From: Glycomyces artemisiae
GTDB lineage: Bacteria > Actinomycetota > Actinomycetes > Mycobacteriales > Micromonosporaceae
DNA: 64,000 bases
Assembly (NCBI RefSeq): GCF_003002955.1
Contig: NZ_PVTJ01000005.1
Location: 372,001-436,000, forward strand
Reading direction: 5' to 3'
The notes below the pieces were generated by a model. The model did not search any database, was not told where the DNA came from, and saw only the letters and a program-made list of their open reading frames with translations. Position numbers and translations under genes: made by a program. Below, piece after piece: positions 52,321 to 61,661 of this stretch. Within the stretch, counting starts at the first letter, position 1. Each line of letters begins with the position of its first letter.

Positions 52321-53283
52321 ATGCCCACGCCCGCGTCCACCGCGCCGACGCCCGGACTCGGCGGCGCCGCCCGTTCGCGCCCGCCCGCTCCGGGCCGGCG
52401 CGCCCGGCGCCGTCGCGCGGGCGGCCACCTGCTCGCCTACGCGCTGGTCGCCCCGGCCGCCCTCTTCTACGCGTTCTTCGTGCTCCGGCCCATCGTCGCC
52501 TCGGCGCAGTACTCGTTCTACGACTGGAACGGCGTCACGACGGCGACCTGGGCGGGCTTCGACAACTACGTCGCGGTGCTGAGCGAGCCCAAGCTCGTGG
52601 GCGCGATCCTGAACGCGTTCGAACTCATCCTGTACTTCAGCATCGTCCCCGTCGGGATCGCGCTCTTCGCCGCCAACCTCATCAGGTCCATCGCCGCGAG
52701 CCGGCTGGCGGCCGCCGCGCGGACCGTGCTGTTCATCCCGCAGGTGATCCCGCTGGTCGCCGCCGGCATCATCTGGAGCTGGCAGCTGTCGAGCGACGGC
52801 CTCGTCAACCAGGTCCTGCGGGCCGCGGGACTGGACGCCGTCACCCGGGCGTGGCTGGGGGACTTCGACACCGCCCTCCCTGCGGTGGGGGTCATCGGCG
52901 CGTGGGTGCAGACGGGCCTGTGCCTGGTGCTCATCCTCGCGGGCATGACGAGGATCGACGCGTCGCTCTACGAGGCGGCGCGCATCGACGGGGCGGGGCC
53001 CGTGCGCGAGTTCTTCTCGATCACGCTTCCCGGTGTGCGCCAGGAGATCGCCGTGTGCGTCACGGTCACCGTCATCTCCGCGCTCGCCAGCTTCGACATC
53101 ATCTACGTCGCCACGCAGGGCGGACCGGGCGACAGCACCCTCGTGCCGGGCCTCCAGATCTTCTACCTCGCCTTCTTCGAGCGCGAGATCGGCACGGCCT
53201 CCGCGTTCAGCATCGTCCTGATGGCGCTGGTGATCGCCGTCGTCCTGCCGCTCCAGCGCCTCCTGCGGGGGAGCGAGTCATGA
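52321..53283 (+). CDS. Sugar ABC transporter permease (MalF type)
   Basis: A 320-residue permease with a Pro/Arg-rich cytosolic N-terminus, six helices and EAA motif SLYEAARIDGAGPVREFFSITLPG in part (EAARIDGAGP). Begins at the base after the binding-protein stop. Confidence 0.92.
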   Translation: MPTPASTAPTPGLGGAARSRPPAPGRRARRRRAGGHLLAYALVAPAALFYAFFVLRPIVASAQYSFYDWNGVTTATWAGFDNYVAVLSEPKLVGAILNAFELILYFSIVPVGIALFAANLIRSIAASRLAAAARTVLFIPQVIPLVAAGIIWSWQLSSDGLVNQVLRAAGLDAVTRAWLGDFDTALPAVGVIGAWVQTGLCLVLILAGMTRIDASLYEAARIDGAGPVREFFSITLPGVRQEIAVCVTVTVISALASFDIIYVATQGGPGDSTLVPGLQIFYLAFFEREIGTASAFSIVLMALVIAVVLPLQRLLRGSES

Positions 53284-54104
53284 TCGTGTCCCGTCGGGAG
53301 AAGATCATCGGACGCGTCATCCTCGTCGTCCTGATGCTGGTCACGGTGCTGCCCTTCGCCAGCATCTTCGTCACCGCCCTGCACGAACCGGGCAGCTACC
53401 CGCGGGGCATCGAATGGCCGGAGGCCCCGCACTGGGAGAACTTCGCCCTCGCCTTCCAGTCGGCGGACATGTTCCGCCTGCTCGGCTCCAGCGTCCTCAT
53501 CGAACTGGGCGTCGTCCCCGCCGCGGTGCTCCTGGCGACCCTCGCCGGGTTCGGCCTCGGGCACCTCAGGCCGCCCGGCGCCCGGGCCCTGTTCGTCGTG
53601 TTCATCCTCGGCCTGACGCTCCCCTTCGAAGGGATCATCACGCCGCTGTACTTCCAGATCCGCGACCTCGGGATCCTGAACACCCGGTGGGCGATCATCC
53701 TGCCGCTGATCGGCCTGTTCATGCCGTTCGCGGTCATCTGGATGCGCGCGAACTTCGCGACGATCCCGAAGGAGCTGTCGGAAGCGGCGCGCGTCGACGG
53801 GGCCACCACGTGGCACCTGTTCTGGCGCATCCACATCCCGCTGTCGGTCCCGGCGATCTCGTCGCTCGCCATCCTGCTGTTCCTGTGGACGTGGAACCAG
53901 TTCCTCCTCGCGATCGTCCTCGTGGCCGACCCGGCCCAGCGGACCATGGCGGGTGCCCTGGGCGCCTTCCAAGGCCGGTACGGCACGGACATCCCGCTGC
54001 TGTGCGCCGGATCGCTGCTGATCCTGACGCCGACGCTGATCGTGTTCCTGGTCTTCCAGCGCAAGTTCGTCTCGGCCCTGCTCCAAGGGTCGCTGAAGGG
54101 ATGA
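53280..54104 (+). CDS. Sugar ABC transporter permease (MalG type)
   Basis: A 274-residue permease with six helices and EAA motif ELSEAARVDGATTWHLFW. ATGA overlap with the previous permease. As in the other sugar loci here, no ATPase is encoded, pointing to a shared one. Confidence 0.92.
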   Translation: MIVSRREKIIGRVILVVLMLVTVLPFASIFVTALHEPGSYPRGIEWPEAPHWENFALAFQSADMFRLLGSSVLIELGVVPAAVLLATLAGFGLGHLRPPGARALFVVFILGLTLPFEGIITPLYFQIRDLGILNTRWAIILPLIGLFMPFAVIWMRANFATIPKELSEAARVDGATTWHLFWRIHIPLSVPAISSLAILLFLWTWNQFLLAIVLVADPAQRTMAGALGAFQGRYGTDIPLLCAGSLLILTPTLIVFLVFQRKFVSALLQGSLKG

Positions 54105-54228
54105 CCGTCCCCGCGGCGGCCCTCCGTCTTCCGGGGGAGCGGTCGTCGCGGGCGTCCGCCTGTCGTACGACGCGAAATTCGTTCGTTCTGCGGGTGTACG
54201 GGACAATGCGCGCCAATACGGTTGCGGC

Positions 54229-55479
54229 ATGCGCAAACCACTCTCCATTGCGGGCGCCCTCGCGCTCAGCCTCATCGCCCTCCCCGCCTCCGCCAGTGCG
54301 GCGCCCTCCGGCTCCCTCGACGAGGCGCTGCTCGACCGGAAGCTCCAGCAGCTCTACGACGCGGCGGACCACTCCATCACCGCCGAGGTGCGCCTCGGCG
54401 ACGACGTCTGGTCCGAAGCCATGGGGCCCAGGAAGATCGACGGATCCGGCGGCGCCGTCGACGAGGACGACCGGGTCCGGATCGCCAGCCTCACCAAGTC
54501 GATGGTCGCGGCGGTGCTCCTCCAGCTCCAGTCCGAAGGCGAGGTCGACCTCGACGCGACGCTCGGCGACTACCTGCCGGGGCTCCTCCCGTACGAAAGC
54601 GAGCCGACCATCCGCCAGGTCATGCAGCACACCGGCGGCCTGCGCGACTACTTCCTCCACCTCTACCCCTCGCTCGCCGAGAACGACATGAGCGACGTGT
54701 ACGCGAACTACCGGAACGACTACGCGCCAGAGGAACTCATCGCGATGAGCACCGCCGACCCGCTGCTGTTCGAACCGGGCACCGACTTCTCCTACTCGAA
54801 CACCGGCTACATGGCCCTGGGACTGCTCGTCGAGCACCTCACGGGCAGGGAGCTGCGCGAGGTCCTCGACGAGCGCGTCTTCGAACCGGCCGACCTGGAC
54901 GACACCTACCTGCCGAAGGACGGCACCGCGGGCATCCGGGGCGCGAACCCGGTGCCGTACATGACGACCGGCGAACCCGACGACCCGTACTTCGACACCT
55001 CGCGGCTCTCCAGCGACCAGCTGTGGGCGGCCGGCGGAGTGATCTCCACTATGGAGGACGTCAACGACTTCTACGACGCCCTCCTCGACGGCACGCTCCT
55101 GGACGGCGCGGGACTCGCCCAGATGACCGACTTCGTCGGCGGCGGCGAGGGCATGTACTACGGGCTGGGCCTGGTCGGCCTCAACCCGGGCTGCCCCGGC
55201 GACCCGGACGAGGTCTTCGTCGGCCACACCGGCGGCGGCCTGGGGCACCAGACGTACTCGTTCCACTCCGTCGACGGCGACACGCAGGCCACGTTCACCT
55301 GGAACATCGACGACCGCCACGCCGCCGCCGACCCCGACGAGCTGAACTGGGCGCTCGGCTCCCTCCTCATCGCCGGACTCTGCGGCGCCGACGCGGGCCC
55401 GATGCCGACCGGCGCCGACCAGCGGGTCCAAGCGCTGATCGCCGACCTCGTGCTCGAAGCGCCGACGCTCCTCAAGTAG
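54229..55479 (+). CDS. Exported serine hydrolase (class C beta-lactamase / D,D-peptidase fold)
   Basis: A 416-residue protein with signal peptide (1-24, ASASAAP) and the three motifs of the fold: SxxK in IASLTKSMVAA, YxN in DFSYSNTGYMALG, and HTGGG in VGHTGGGLGHQ in place of KTG. Members include D-Ala-D-Ala carboxypeptidases, esterases and D-aminopeptidases. TACGGT lies six bases before ATG 54229 and there is no ribosome-binding site, so a leaderless mRNA is likely. Confidence 0.88.
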   Translation: MRKPLSIAGALALSLIALPASASAAPSGSLDEALLDRKLQQLYDAADHSITAEVRLGDDVWSEAMGPRKIDGSGGAVDEDDRVRIASLTKSMVAAVLLQLQSEGEVDLDATLGDYLPGLLPYESEPTIRQVMQHTGGLRDYFLHLYPSLAENDMSDVYANYRNDYAPEELIAMSTADPLLFEPGTDFSYSNTGYMALGLLVEHLTGRELREVLDERVFEPADLDDTYLPKDGTAGIRGANPVPYMTTGEPDDPYFDTSRLSSDQLWAAGGVISTMEDVNDFYDALLDGTLLDGAGLAQMTDFVGGGEGMYYGLGLVGLNPGCPGDPDEVFVGHTGGGLGHQTYSFHSVDGDTQATFTWNIDDRHAAADPDELNWALGSLLIAGLCGADAGPMPTGADQRVQALIADLVLEAPTLLK

Positions 55480-55552
55480 CGCGCCGACCGGGCGGGCATA
55501 CCGGGTATCCCCCGGGTGAGGGCGGCTCGACCCCCATGGCATACTTCCGCCC

Positions 55553-56200
55553 ATGCCCGAAGAGTCCCGAACCCCGCGCCCGCTTCCACTGATCCTGGCG
55601 GTCGCCGTCGCCGGAGGCGTCGCGCTCGGGGCGGTGGACCTGATCGCGCAGCGCGAACTCCCGTACCCCTGGGCCAACCTCGCGAATTCGAGCGCGGTCT
55701 GGGCGGTCGGCGCGTTCGCCGTCGGCGCGTGGGTGCGCGCCGGCCGCTGGCGGCCGGCCGCCGCAGGCGTGGTGCTGCTGGTAGTGGCGGTCGAGGCCTA
55801 CTACCTGGCCGCGACGCTCATCCAGCACGACGACCTCGCCAACCTGTGGGCGCCGACGTCGCTGGTGTGGATGGCGTTCGGCGTGCTGGCCGGGACCGTG
55901 TTCGGGACGTTCGGAGCCTGGTCGCGATCGGACACGCGCTGGCGCGCGCTCGCGGGGCTCGCCGCACTGGGGGCGGTGTTCTTCGCGGAGGCCGGGATGC
56001 TGCTGCGGCGGCTGCCGGGCACGGAGGCGCAGTACCGGGCCGACGACCTCGCGACGGCGGCCATCATGGTGGTGATCGGACTGGTCCTGATCGCGCTGCT
56101 GGGCCGGTCGTGGCGGCACCGCGCAGCGGCGTCGGCGCTCGCGGTACCGCTTGCGGCCGTGGGCTTCGCAGGGTTCGCGATGGCGGGCTACGGCGGCTGA
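55553..56200 (+). CDS. Small integral membrane protein of unknown function
   Basis: A 215-residue protein with six predicted membrane helices (PLILAVAVAGGVALGAVDLIA; AVWAVGAFAVGAWV; AAGVVLLVVAVEAYYLAATL; LVWMAFGVLAGTVFGTFGAW; ALAGLAALGAVFFAEAGMLL; AAIMVVIGLVLIALLG), probably of the DUF6518 type. CATACT seven bases before the ATG suggests a leaderless transcript. No functional context. Confidence 0.65.
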   Translation: MPEESRTPRPLPLILAVAVAGGVALGAVDLIAQRELPYPWANLANSSAVWAVGAFAVGAWVRAGRWRPAAAGVVLLVVAVEAYYLAATLIQHDDLANLWAPTSLVWMAFGVLAGTVFGTFGAWSRSDTRWRALAGLAALGAVFFAEAGMLLRRLPGTEAQYRADDLATAAIMVVIGLVLIALLGRSWRHRAAASALAVPLAAVGFAGFAMAGYGG

Positions 56201-56222
56201 GCAGCGCCCTGGCACGCGTAGC

Positions 56223-57266
56223 ATGGCGCGCATGTTCGATCCGATCCTGGACGCCGACAACGAAATCGACCAGGTCGCGCGCACCTACGCCCGCTTCGCG
56301 GCACACGAGGCGGCCGGCGTCTCGCCCGTCTACGAGGACTGGGCCGACGGCGTCGCCGCCGACGAGCCGGTCCGGGCGCTCATCGCCGCGCTGCCGGTCG
56401 CGAAGCGCCAGCCGAACCTGGTCTTCGCGGCCTCCCGCCGCGCCGGGGCCCCGGTCGGCCCGTACCGGCCCTGGCGCGAATGGCTGCTGGCGCACTGGGA
56501 ATCGGTGCGGCCGATCGTCATGGCGCGGGCGACCCAGACCAACGAGGCCGCCCGCTGCGCGACGCTGCTCCCGGTCCTGTCCCGGATCGAGGGACCCGTG
56601 GCCCTCCTGGAGGTCGGCGCTTCAGCGGGGCTGTGCCTCCACCCCGACCGGTACTCCTACCGGTACACCGGCGACGCTCCGGCCGCGCTCGACCCCGACT
56701 CCGGCCCGAGCCCGGTGGTCCTCGAATGCGCCCTGTCCGGCACGCCCGCACCGTCCCGGCTCCCGGACGTGGTCTGGCGCGCCGGGATCGACCGCAACCC
56801 GCTCGACGCGACCGACCCGGACACCCGGTCCTGGCTGGAGACGCTGGTGTGGCCCGGGCAGGACGACCGGCGCGAGCGCATCGCGGCCGCCGCCCGCATC
56901 GCCGCCGCGGCACCGGCGCCGATCCGCACCGGCGACCTCAACGAGGCGCTGGCCGACGCCGCCGCGGACGCGCCTGCGGATGCGACCCTTGTCGTGTTCC
57001 ACTCCGCGGTCCTCGTATACCTGTCCGCCGCCGACCGCGCCCGGTTCCGCGGCACCGTCGCGGATCTGGACTGCACGTGGATCAGCAACGAGGGCGCCCA
57101 CGTGTTCCCCGACATCGCAAGCCGACTGCCCGCCGACGCGGACGCCGGCGGGTCGTTCGTCCTCGCCGTCGACGGGGAACCGGTGGCATTGACCGGGCCG
57201 CACGGCCACACGTACCGCGGTCTCAGCCCGGAAGGCCGTTTACCGAGCGATCACTCCCGCAGTTGA
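56223..57266 (+). CDS. DUF2332 family protein
   Basis: A 347-residue protein of the actinobacterial DUF2332 family: RFAAHEAAGVSPVYEDWADGVA at the N-terminus, QTNEAARCATLLPVLSRIEGPVALLEVGASAGLCLHPDRYSYRY in part (LLEVGASAGLCL resembles a methyltransferase glycine loop), and FHSAVLVYLSAADRARF. Function unknown; a methyltransferase-like fold is plausible. Start could be ATG 56223 or ATG 56232; TAGCAT at 56219-56224 would favour the second as a leaderless start. Confidence 0.75.
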   Translation: MARMFDPILDADNEIDQVARTYARFAAHEAAGVSPVYEDWADGVAADEPVRALIAALPVAKRQPNLVFAASRRAGAPVGPYRPWREWLLAHWESVRPIVMARATQTNEAARCATLLPVLSRIEGPVALLEVGASAGLCLHPDRYSYRYTGDAPAALDPDSGPSPVVLECALSGTPAPSRLPDVVWRAGIDRNPLDATDPDTRSWLETLVWPGQDDRRERIAAAARIAAAAPAPIRTGDLNEALADAAADAPADATLVVFHSAVLVYLSAADRARFRGTVADLDCTWISNEGAHVFPDIASRLPADADAGGSFVLAVDGEPVALTGPHGHTYRGLSPEGRLPSDHSRS

Positions 57267-57303
57267 GCGAGAGCGCCCGGGGACCGGCTCGGCGCCGTGC
57301 GGG

Positions 57304-58323
57304 CTACCGTCCGATCGGTGTGGCGCCCATGGAGATCGTGCCCGGGGCGGTGAGGTTGGAGGAGGAGACGGTCGCGACCGTCTGCCATGAGCCGTCGGCG
57401 CGGCGGATCGTGTGCTTGACGGACTGGCCTCCGTCGGCGTCGAGGTTGACGATTCCGACTTGCATCTCGCCGCCGACGTTGGCGGCGGCGACGTCGAAGG
57501 GGCGGTACTGGCTGAGCACCGTGGCCCGCCTGAACTGCTGCCACGTGGCGTCGGCCCGGCGGACGGCGTGGTAGACCTCGCCGGAGCCGTTCAGCGCGAC
57601 GACGTGGAGCTGCGAGCCGATGCCCGCCAGCGCGACGCGATTGACGTAGCCGATGTCGCCCGCCGAGGTCTCGATGTTGCCCCAGCCGGTCCAGGTGCCG
57701 TCCGATCTGCGGATGGCGTGGCGCAGGACGCCGCCCGACACGACGGCGGTGTCGATGGTGGTGCCGACGCGGGTCGTGGCGATCTGAGAGATGGTCGCGA
57801 AGGTGCGGAGCGTCGACCAGCGGGGGAGCCAGGTGCCGTCCGCGGCGCGGACGGTGTGCTGGAGGGCGGTGCCGCCTTCGGAGGCGCCGAAGACGTGCAG
57901 TTCGCTGTTGAGCGCGGCGGCCGCGACGTGGACGGCGCCGGTGGCGGGGCCCGCCTGCGAGGGGATCGGCGTGAACTCGGTCCACGAGCCGTCGGCGCCG
58001 TGCCGGACCGCGTGGTCGGGGGTGCCGCTGTTGAGCGCGGCGACGACGTGGAGATCCGGGCCCAGGCCGGTGCAGGAGACGCGGTAGAGGGTGCCGGCGG
58101 CGGTGGGGACGTCGTCCCAGGTCGGCCCCATCGAGCCGTCGCCGCGCCGCCTCCGGTGCCTGAGTTCGCCGTTCGCCTGGCCCACAAGGAAGTGCGCGTC
58201 CCAGTCGGCGGGGGCGGCCGCGGCCGCGGCGGTGGCGAGCGCGCCCAGGCCGGCGCCGGCCAGGGCGGCGGCGGGGACGGCGAGGACGGTTCGGTGGAAC
58301 TGGCGGCGGTCGAACGCGGTCAC
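57304..58323 (-). CDS. Tat-exported six-repeat propeller-like protein
   Basis: A 339-residue protein with a twin-arginine signal (FDRRQFHRTVLAVPAAALAG) cleaved near AAAAAAP. The mature part has six repeats of about 48 residues, each with a H-x-x-R-x-x-D-G-x-W core: RHRRRRGDGS, HAVRHGADGSW, HTVRAADGTW, HAIRRSDGTW, HAVRRADATW and HTIRRADGSW, separated by LHVVAxN-type strands. This fits a beta-propeller of the tectonin/PLL-lectin kind, which often binds sugars. GTG 58323 has AGGAG upstream. It follows the alpha-galactosidase gene by 103 bases, so a carbohydrate-linked role is possible. Confidence 0.7.
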   Translation of the reverse strand: MTAFDRRQFHRTVLAVPAAALAGAGLGALATAAAAAAPADWDAHFLVGQANGELRHRRRRGDGSMGPTWDDVPTAAGTLYRVSCTGLGPDLHVVAALNSGTPDHAVRHGADGSWTEFTPIPSQAGPATGAVHVAAAALNSELHVFGASEGGTALQHTVRAADGTWLPRWSTLRTFATISQIATTRVGTTIDTAVVSGGVLRHAIRRSDGTWTGWGNIETSAGDIGYVNRVALAGIGSQLHVVALNGSGEVYHAVRRADATWQQFRRATVLSQYRPFDVAAANVGGEMQVGIVNLDADGGQSVKHTIRRADGSWQTVATVSSSNLTAPGTISMGATPIGR

Positions 58324-58426
58324 GTGCGGCTCCTGGGGCTGCGGGAAGTGGTTGCGAGCCCCATTCTGGTGCGGTCGGGCGGAGCCGTCGAGGCGATCGA
58401 CCGGCGGAACGGCGGCAGACCCCCGC

Positions 58427-60505
58427 TCAGTCGATGCGGCGCAAGCGGATCACGGTGCTGGCCGGGTCGGCTTCGCTCAGGCCGAGGTCGAGGCCGTGCT
58501 CGGCGAGGACGGCGCCGTGGCGGACGCGGCCGGTCGCCTCGTCGCGGTAGCGGGCGCCGTGGTCGAGGCCGTGCAGCGGCAGGAGCGGGTCCGGGTAGCC
58601 GAAGCGGCGTTCGAGCCGCCAGGCGACGACGGCCGTGTCGGCGCCGCGGTTGAACTGGACGCCTTGCACGGTCCCCGCGCGCAGCGGGTACCGGCGTCCG
58701 AGTTGGACGGTCTCGCGCACCCGCTTGTACTCGGCCACCAGCGCCTCCGCGCGCGACAGGTCGCGCTCGGTCCAGCGGCGCAGGTCGCCGCCGACGGCGA
58801 GCGCGCCCGTCATGGCGATGTGGAAGCGCAGGTCGAGCGTGGCGGCGCGGCGGGTGAAGGGGTTCGGGGAGTCGGTGACCCAGGCGCCCATGACCTGCGC
58901 GGGGTAGAGCTGGGCGAAGCCCTCCTGGATCGCGATGCGGTCGATCGCGTCGGTGTTGTCGGAGGTCCAGACCTGGTCGGTCCGGGCGAGGACGCCGAGG
59001 TCGGCGCGGCCGCCGCCGGAGGCGCACGTCTCGATGCGCACGCGCGGATGGTCGGCGCGGAGCCGGTCGAGGACGGCGTAGTACCCGCGGGTGTGCTCGA
59101 TCCAGAGGCGGTCGCCGTGCTCGGCGCCGGGCCAGCCGGCCTCGGTGAAGGGCCGGTTCATGTCCCACTTGACGAAGTCGACGCCGTGGTCGCGCAGGAG
59201 CCGGTCGAGCCACCCGTGGGCCCACTCGCGCACGTCGTCGCGGGCGAAGTTGAGCACGAGCTGCTGGCGCGTCTCGGAGCGCCGCCGGTGCGGGCGGTGG
59301 TAGACCCAGTCCGGGTGGGCCCGGTAGAGGTCGGAGTCGGGGTTGACCATCTCGGGCTCCACCCAGATCCCGAAGCCCATGCCGAGGCCGTGGACGTGGT
59401 CGATGAGCGGGGCGAGGCCGTCGGGGAACCGGTCGGGGTTCGGGGTCCAGTCGCCGAGTCCGGCCCGGTCGTCGACGCGCGCGCCGAACCAGCCGTCGTC
59501 CATGACGAACAGCTCGCAGCCGAGGGCGGCGGCGCGTTCGGCGAGCTTCATCTGGGATCCGGCGGACACGTCGAATCCGGTGGCCTCCCAGGAGTTGTAG
59601 AGGACGGGGCGGACCTCGCCGGGGTGGGCGAGCACGTGGCCGCGGACGTAGTCGTGCCAGGCGGCGGCGCCCGCGGAGAACCCGCCGTCGGTGCACAGGC
59701 CCGCCGAGGCGGGGGTCTCCAGGGTCTCGCCCGGGGCGAGCGCGAACGCGACCGGGTCGTGCCCGAAGCCGGTCGAGACCGAGACGCGGTCGTCGGTGCT
59801 GCGCTCGGCGGTCATGCGCCAGGTGCCGCTCCAGGCCAGCGCGACCGACCAGACGCGGCCGGAGTATTCGCCCGCGGTGCCGTCGTCGAGCGCCAGCCAC
59901 GGGTTCGACTGGTGGCCGGTGATGCCGCGCCGGGAGCCGATGAGCGTCTCGCCGTAGGGCAGGCGGGTCCTGGTGAGCTGGAACTCGGCGCCCCAGGAGC
60001 CGTGGAGCTGGCTGAGGCGGTAGTCGTCGAGGCGCGGCAGGACCCAGGTGGCGGAGTCGGCGCGGACGATCTCCACCGGGTCGTCCCCGCGGTTGCGGAG
60101 CACGACCCGCCGCTCGATCACGTCGGTGTCGGGGAAGGTCCGGTACACGGTGCGCACGTCGAGCGGGTAGTGGCGGTCCTCGAACCCCAGGGCGAGCTCG
60201 TCGCCGTCGCGGTGGGCGCCGGTGAACCGGAGTTCGAGTTCGGTTGTGCCGTCGGCGAAGCGCACTTGCAGGCCGGTCTGCCCGTAGCGGAATGCGGCGG
60301 CGGGGTTGAGGTCGAGCCGGGCGTCGAGGCCGTCGAACACCGGCCTGGCGCGGGGGGCGTGGAGGCCGGGCAGGTCGGCGGCCTGCTCGCGGGTGAGGCG
60401 CCTGCCCCAGTGGAGCCCGTGGAGCCGGTCGTCGTCGTCGAGGGCCAGGACGTAGGTGGTGTTGGGGGTGTCGAGGAGCCAGGTCCGGTCGTCGGCGTGC
60501 GGCAT
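58427..60505 (-). CDS. GH36 alpha-galactosidase
   Basis: A 692-residue cytoplasmic enzyme with an N-terminal beta-supersandwich, catalytic barrel with PVLYNSWEATGF, FVMDDGWFG and GIWVEPEMVN, nucleophile Asp448 in DFVKWDMNR, acid/base Asp516 in WTSDNTDA, and a C-terminal beta domain. All family hallmarks are intact. It releases galactose from alpha-galactosides such as raffinose or melibiose taken up by the importer encoded upstream in the same direction. Confidence 0.95.
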   Translation of the reverse strand: MPHADDRTWLLDTPNTTYVLALDDDDRLHGLHWGRRLTREQAADLPGLHAPRARPVFDGLDARLDLNPAAAFRYGQTGLQVRFADGTTELELRFTGAHRDGDELALGFEDRHYPLDVRTVYRTFPDTDVIERRVVLRNRGDDPVEIVRADSATWVLPRLDDYRLSQLHGSWGAEFQLTRTRLPYGETLIGSRRGITGHQSNPWLALDDGTAGEYSGRVWSVALAWSGTWRMTAERSTDDRVSVSTGFGHDPVAFALAPGETLETPASAGLCTDGGFSAGAAAWHDYVRGHVLAHPGEVRPVLYNSWEATGFDVSAGSQMKLAERAAALGCELFVMDDGWFGARVDDRAGLGDWTPNPDRFPDGLAPLIDHVHGLGMGFGIWVEPEMVNPDSDLYRAHPDWVYHRPHRRRSETRQQLVLNFARDDVREWAHGWLDRLLRDHGVDFVKWDMNRPFTEAGWPGAEHGDRLWIEHTRGYYAVLDRLRADHPRVRIETCASGGGRADLGVLARTDQVWTSDNTDAIDRIAIQEGFAQLYPAQVMGAWVTDSPNPFTRRAATLDLRFHIAMTGALAVGGDLRRWTERDLSRAEALVAEYKRVRETVQLGRRYPLRAGTVQGVQFNRGADTAVVAWRLERRFGYPDPLLPLHGLDHGARYRDEATGRVRHGAVLAEHGLDLGLSEADPASTVIRLRRID

Positions 60506-60605
60506 GGTCGGGCCTTTCGGGTGGTGGCGGAACGCCGCGCCGCCGCGGTGCGCGGCGTCGCGGCGGGGTCGGTCGCGGGCGGGGGAGGAGCGTGGCCGCC
60601 GGTCC

Positions 60606-61634
60606 TCACTCCGTCCTGTTCCGGGGCGGAGCGGAGGTCTCGCGGACGATGAGCTCGGGCTGCCGCCAGGTCGGCCGGGGCCGCGGGGCGCCGTCGAGTT
60701 TGGAGCGCAGCAGCTCGAAGGCGCCCCGTCCGAGGCCGCGGAAGTCGAGGCCCACGGTGGTGAGCGCGGGGACCTGGAACGCGGCGTACGGGCAGTCGTC
60801 GAAGCCGACGACGCTCAGGTCGCCGGGGACGGCGCGCCCGGCGATGTGCGCGGCGCGGACCGCGCCGACGGCGAGGTCGTCGTTCCCGCAGAGGATCGCG
60901 GTCACGTCCGGGTCCTCCAGGAGTCCGATGGCGGCGTGATAGGCCGAGGCGGTGGACCAGTCGCACGCGGCGGGGGGCGGCACGGGCCGGCCCGCGTCGC
61001 GGAGCGCCTGCTCCCAGCCGAGGCGGCGCGGGGCCTTCGACGGGATCGCGAGATAGTGGACGGTCGCGTGCCCGAGGTCGAGGAGGTGGCGGGTGGCGCG
61101 GGCGGCGACGGCCCGGTCGTCGAGGGCGACCAGCCAGTCGGCGGCCTCGGTCTCGTCGGCCAGGTCGCCGCCGCCGGTGGCGACGGTGGTCGAGGGCTGG
61201 GCGGCGCGCAGGGCGCGCATGGCGCGGGTCGTGGTCGCGTCGTGCGCGATGACGATCGCGGGGGAGCCGAGGTGCGGGAGTCGGGCCAGCACGTCGGCGT
61301 CGGCGTAGGGCTGGTCGGGGTTCATCACCGAGACGGACACGGTGTGCCCGGCGGCGCGGGCGGCGTCCTCGATGCCGCTCAGGGTCTCCGAAGCGCCGTA
61401 GAGGGAGGTGTCGGTGGTCAGCACGGTCACCTCCCTGGCGGTGCCGCCCGCGAGGGCGCGGGCGAGCCGGTTGGGCCGGAACCCCAGTTCCTCGATGGCC
61501 GCCTGGACTTTCCGGCGCGTCGCCGCCGCCACCAGCGGGGAGTCGTTGATGACGCGGGAGACGGTCTGGTGCGACACGCCCGCGTGCCTGGCGACGTCGA
61601 CGATGTTGACGCGTCGGGGCCTGTCCGTGCTCAT
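60606..61634 (-). CDS. LacI-family regulator inside the alpha-galactoside operon
   Basis: A 342-residue regulator with HTH VNIVDVARHAGVSHQTVSRVIND and hinge NRLARALAGG, then the sensor domain (VTVLTTDTSLYGASETLSGIE to LSVVGFDDCPYAAFQVPALTTVGLDF). It lies between the binding-protein gene (27 bases upstream) and the GH36 gene, on the same strand, so it is cotranscribed with its probable targets. The operator is likely upstream of the importer genes, outside the window. Confidence 0.9.
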   Translation of the reverse strand: MSTDRPRRVNIVDVARHAGVSHQTVSRVINDSPLVAAATRRKVQAAIEELGFRPNRLARALAGGTAREVTVLTTDTSLYGASETLSGIEDAARAAGHTVSVSVMNPDQPYADADVLARLPHLGSPAIVIAHDATTTRAMRALRAAQPSTTVATGGGDLADETEAADWLVALDDRAVAARATRHLLDLGHATVHYLAIPSKAPRRLGWEQALRDAGRPVPPPAACDWSTASAYHAAIGLLEDPDVTAILCGNDDLAVGAVRAAHIAGRAVPGDLSVVGFDDCPYAAFQVPALTTVGLDFRGLGRGAFELLRSKLDGAPRPRPTWRQPELIVRETSAPPRNRTE

Positions 61635-61661
61635 GCGGCTCGCTTCCTGGGTTCGGGGCTG

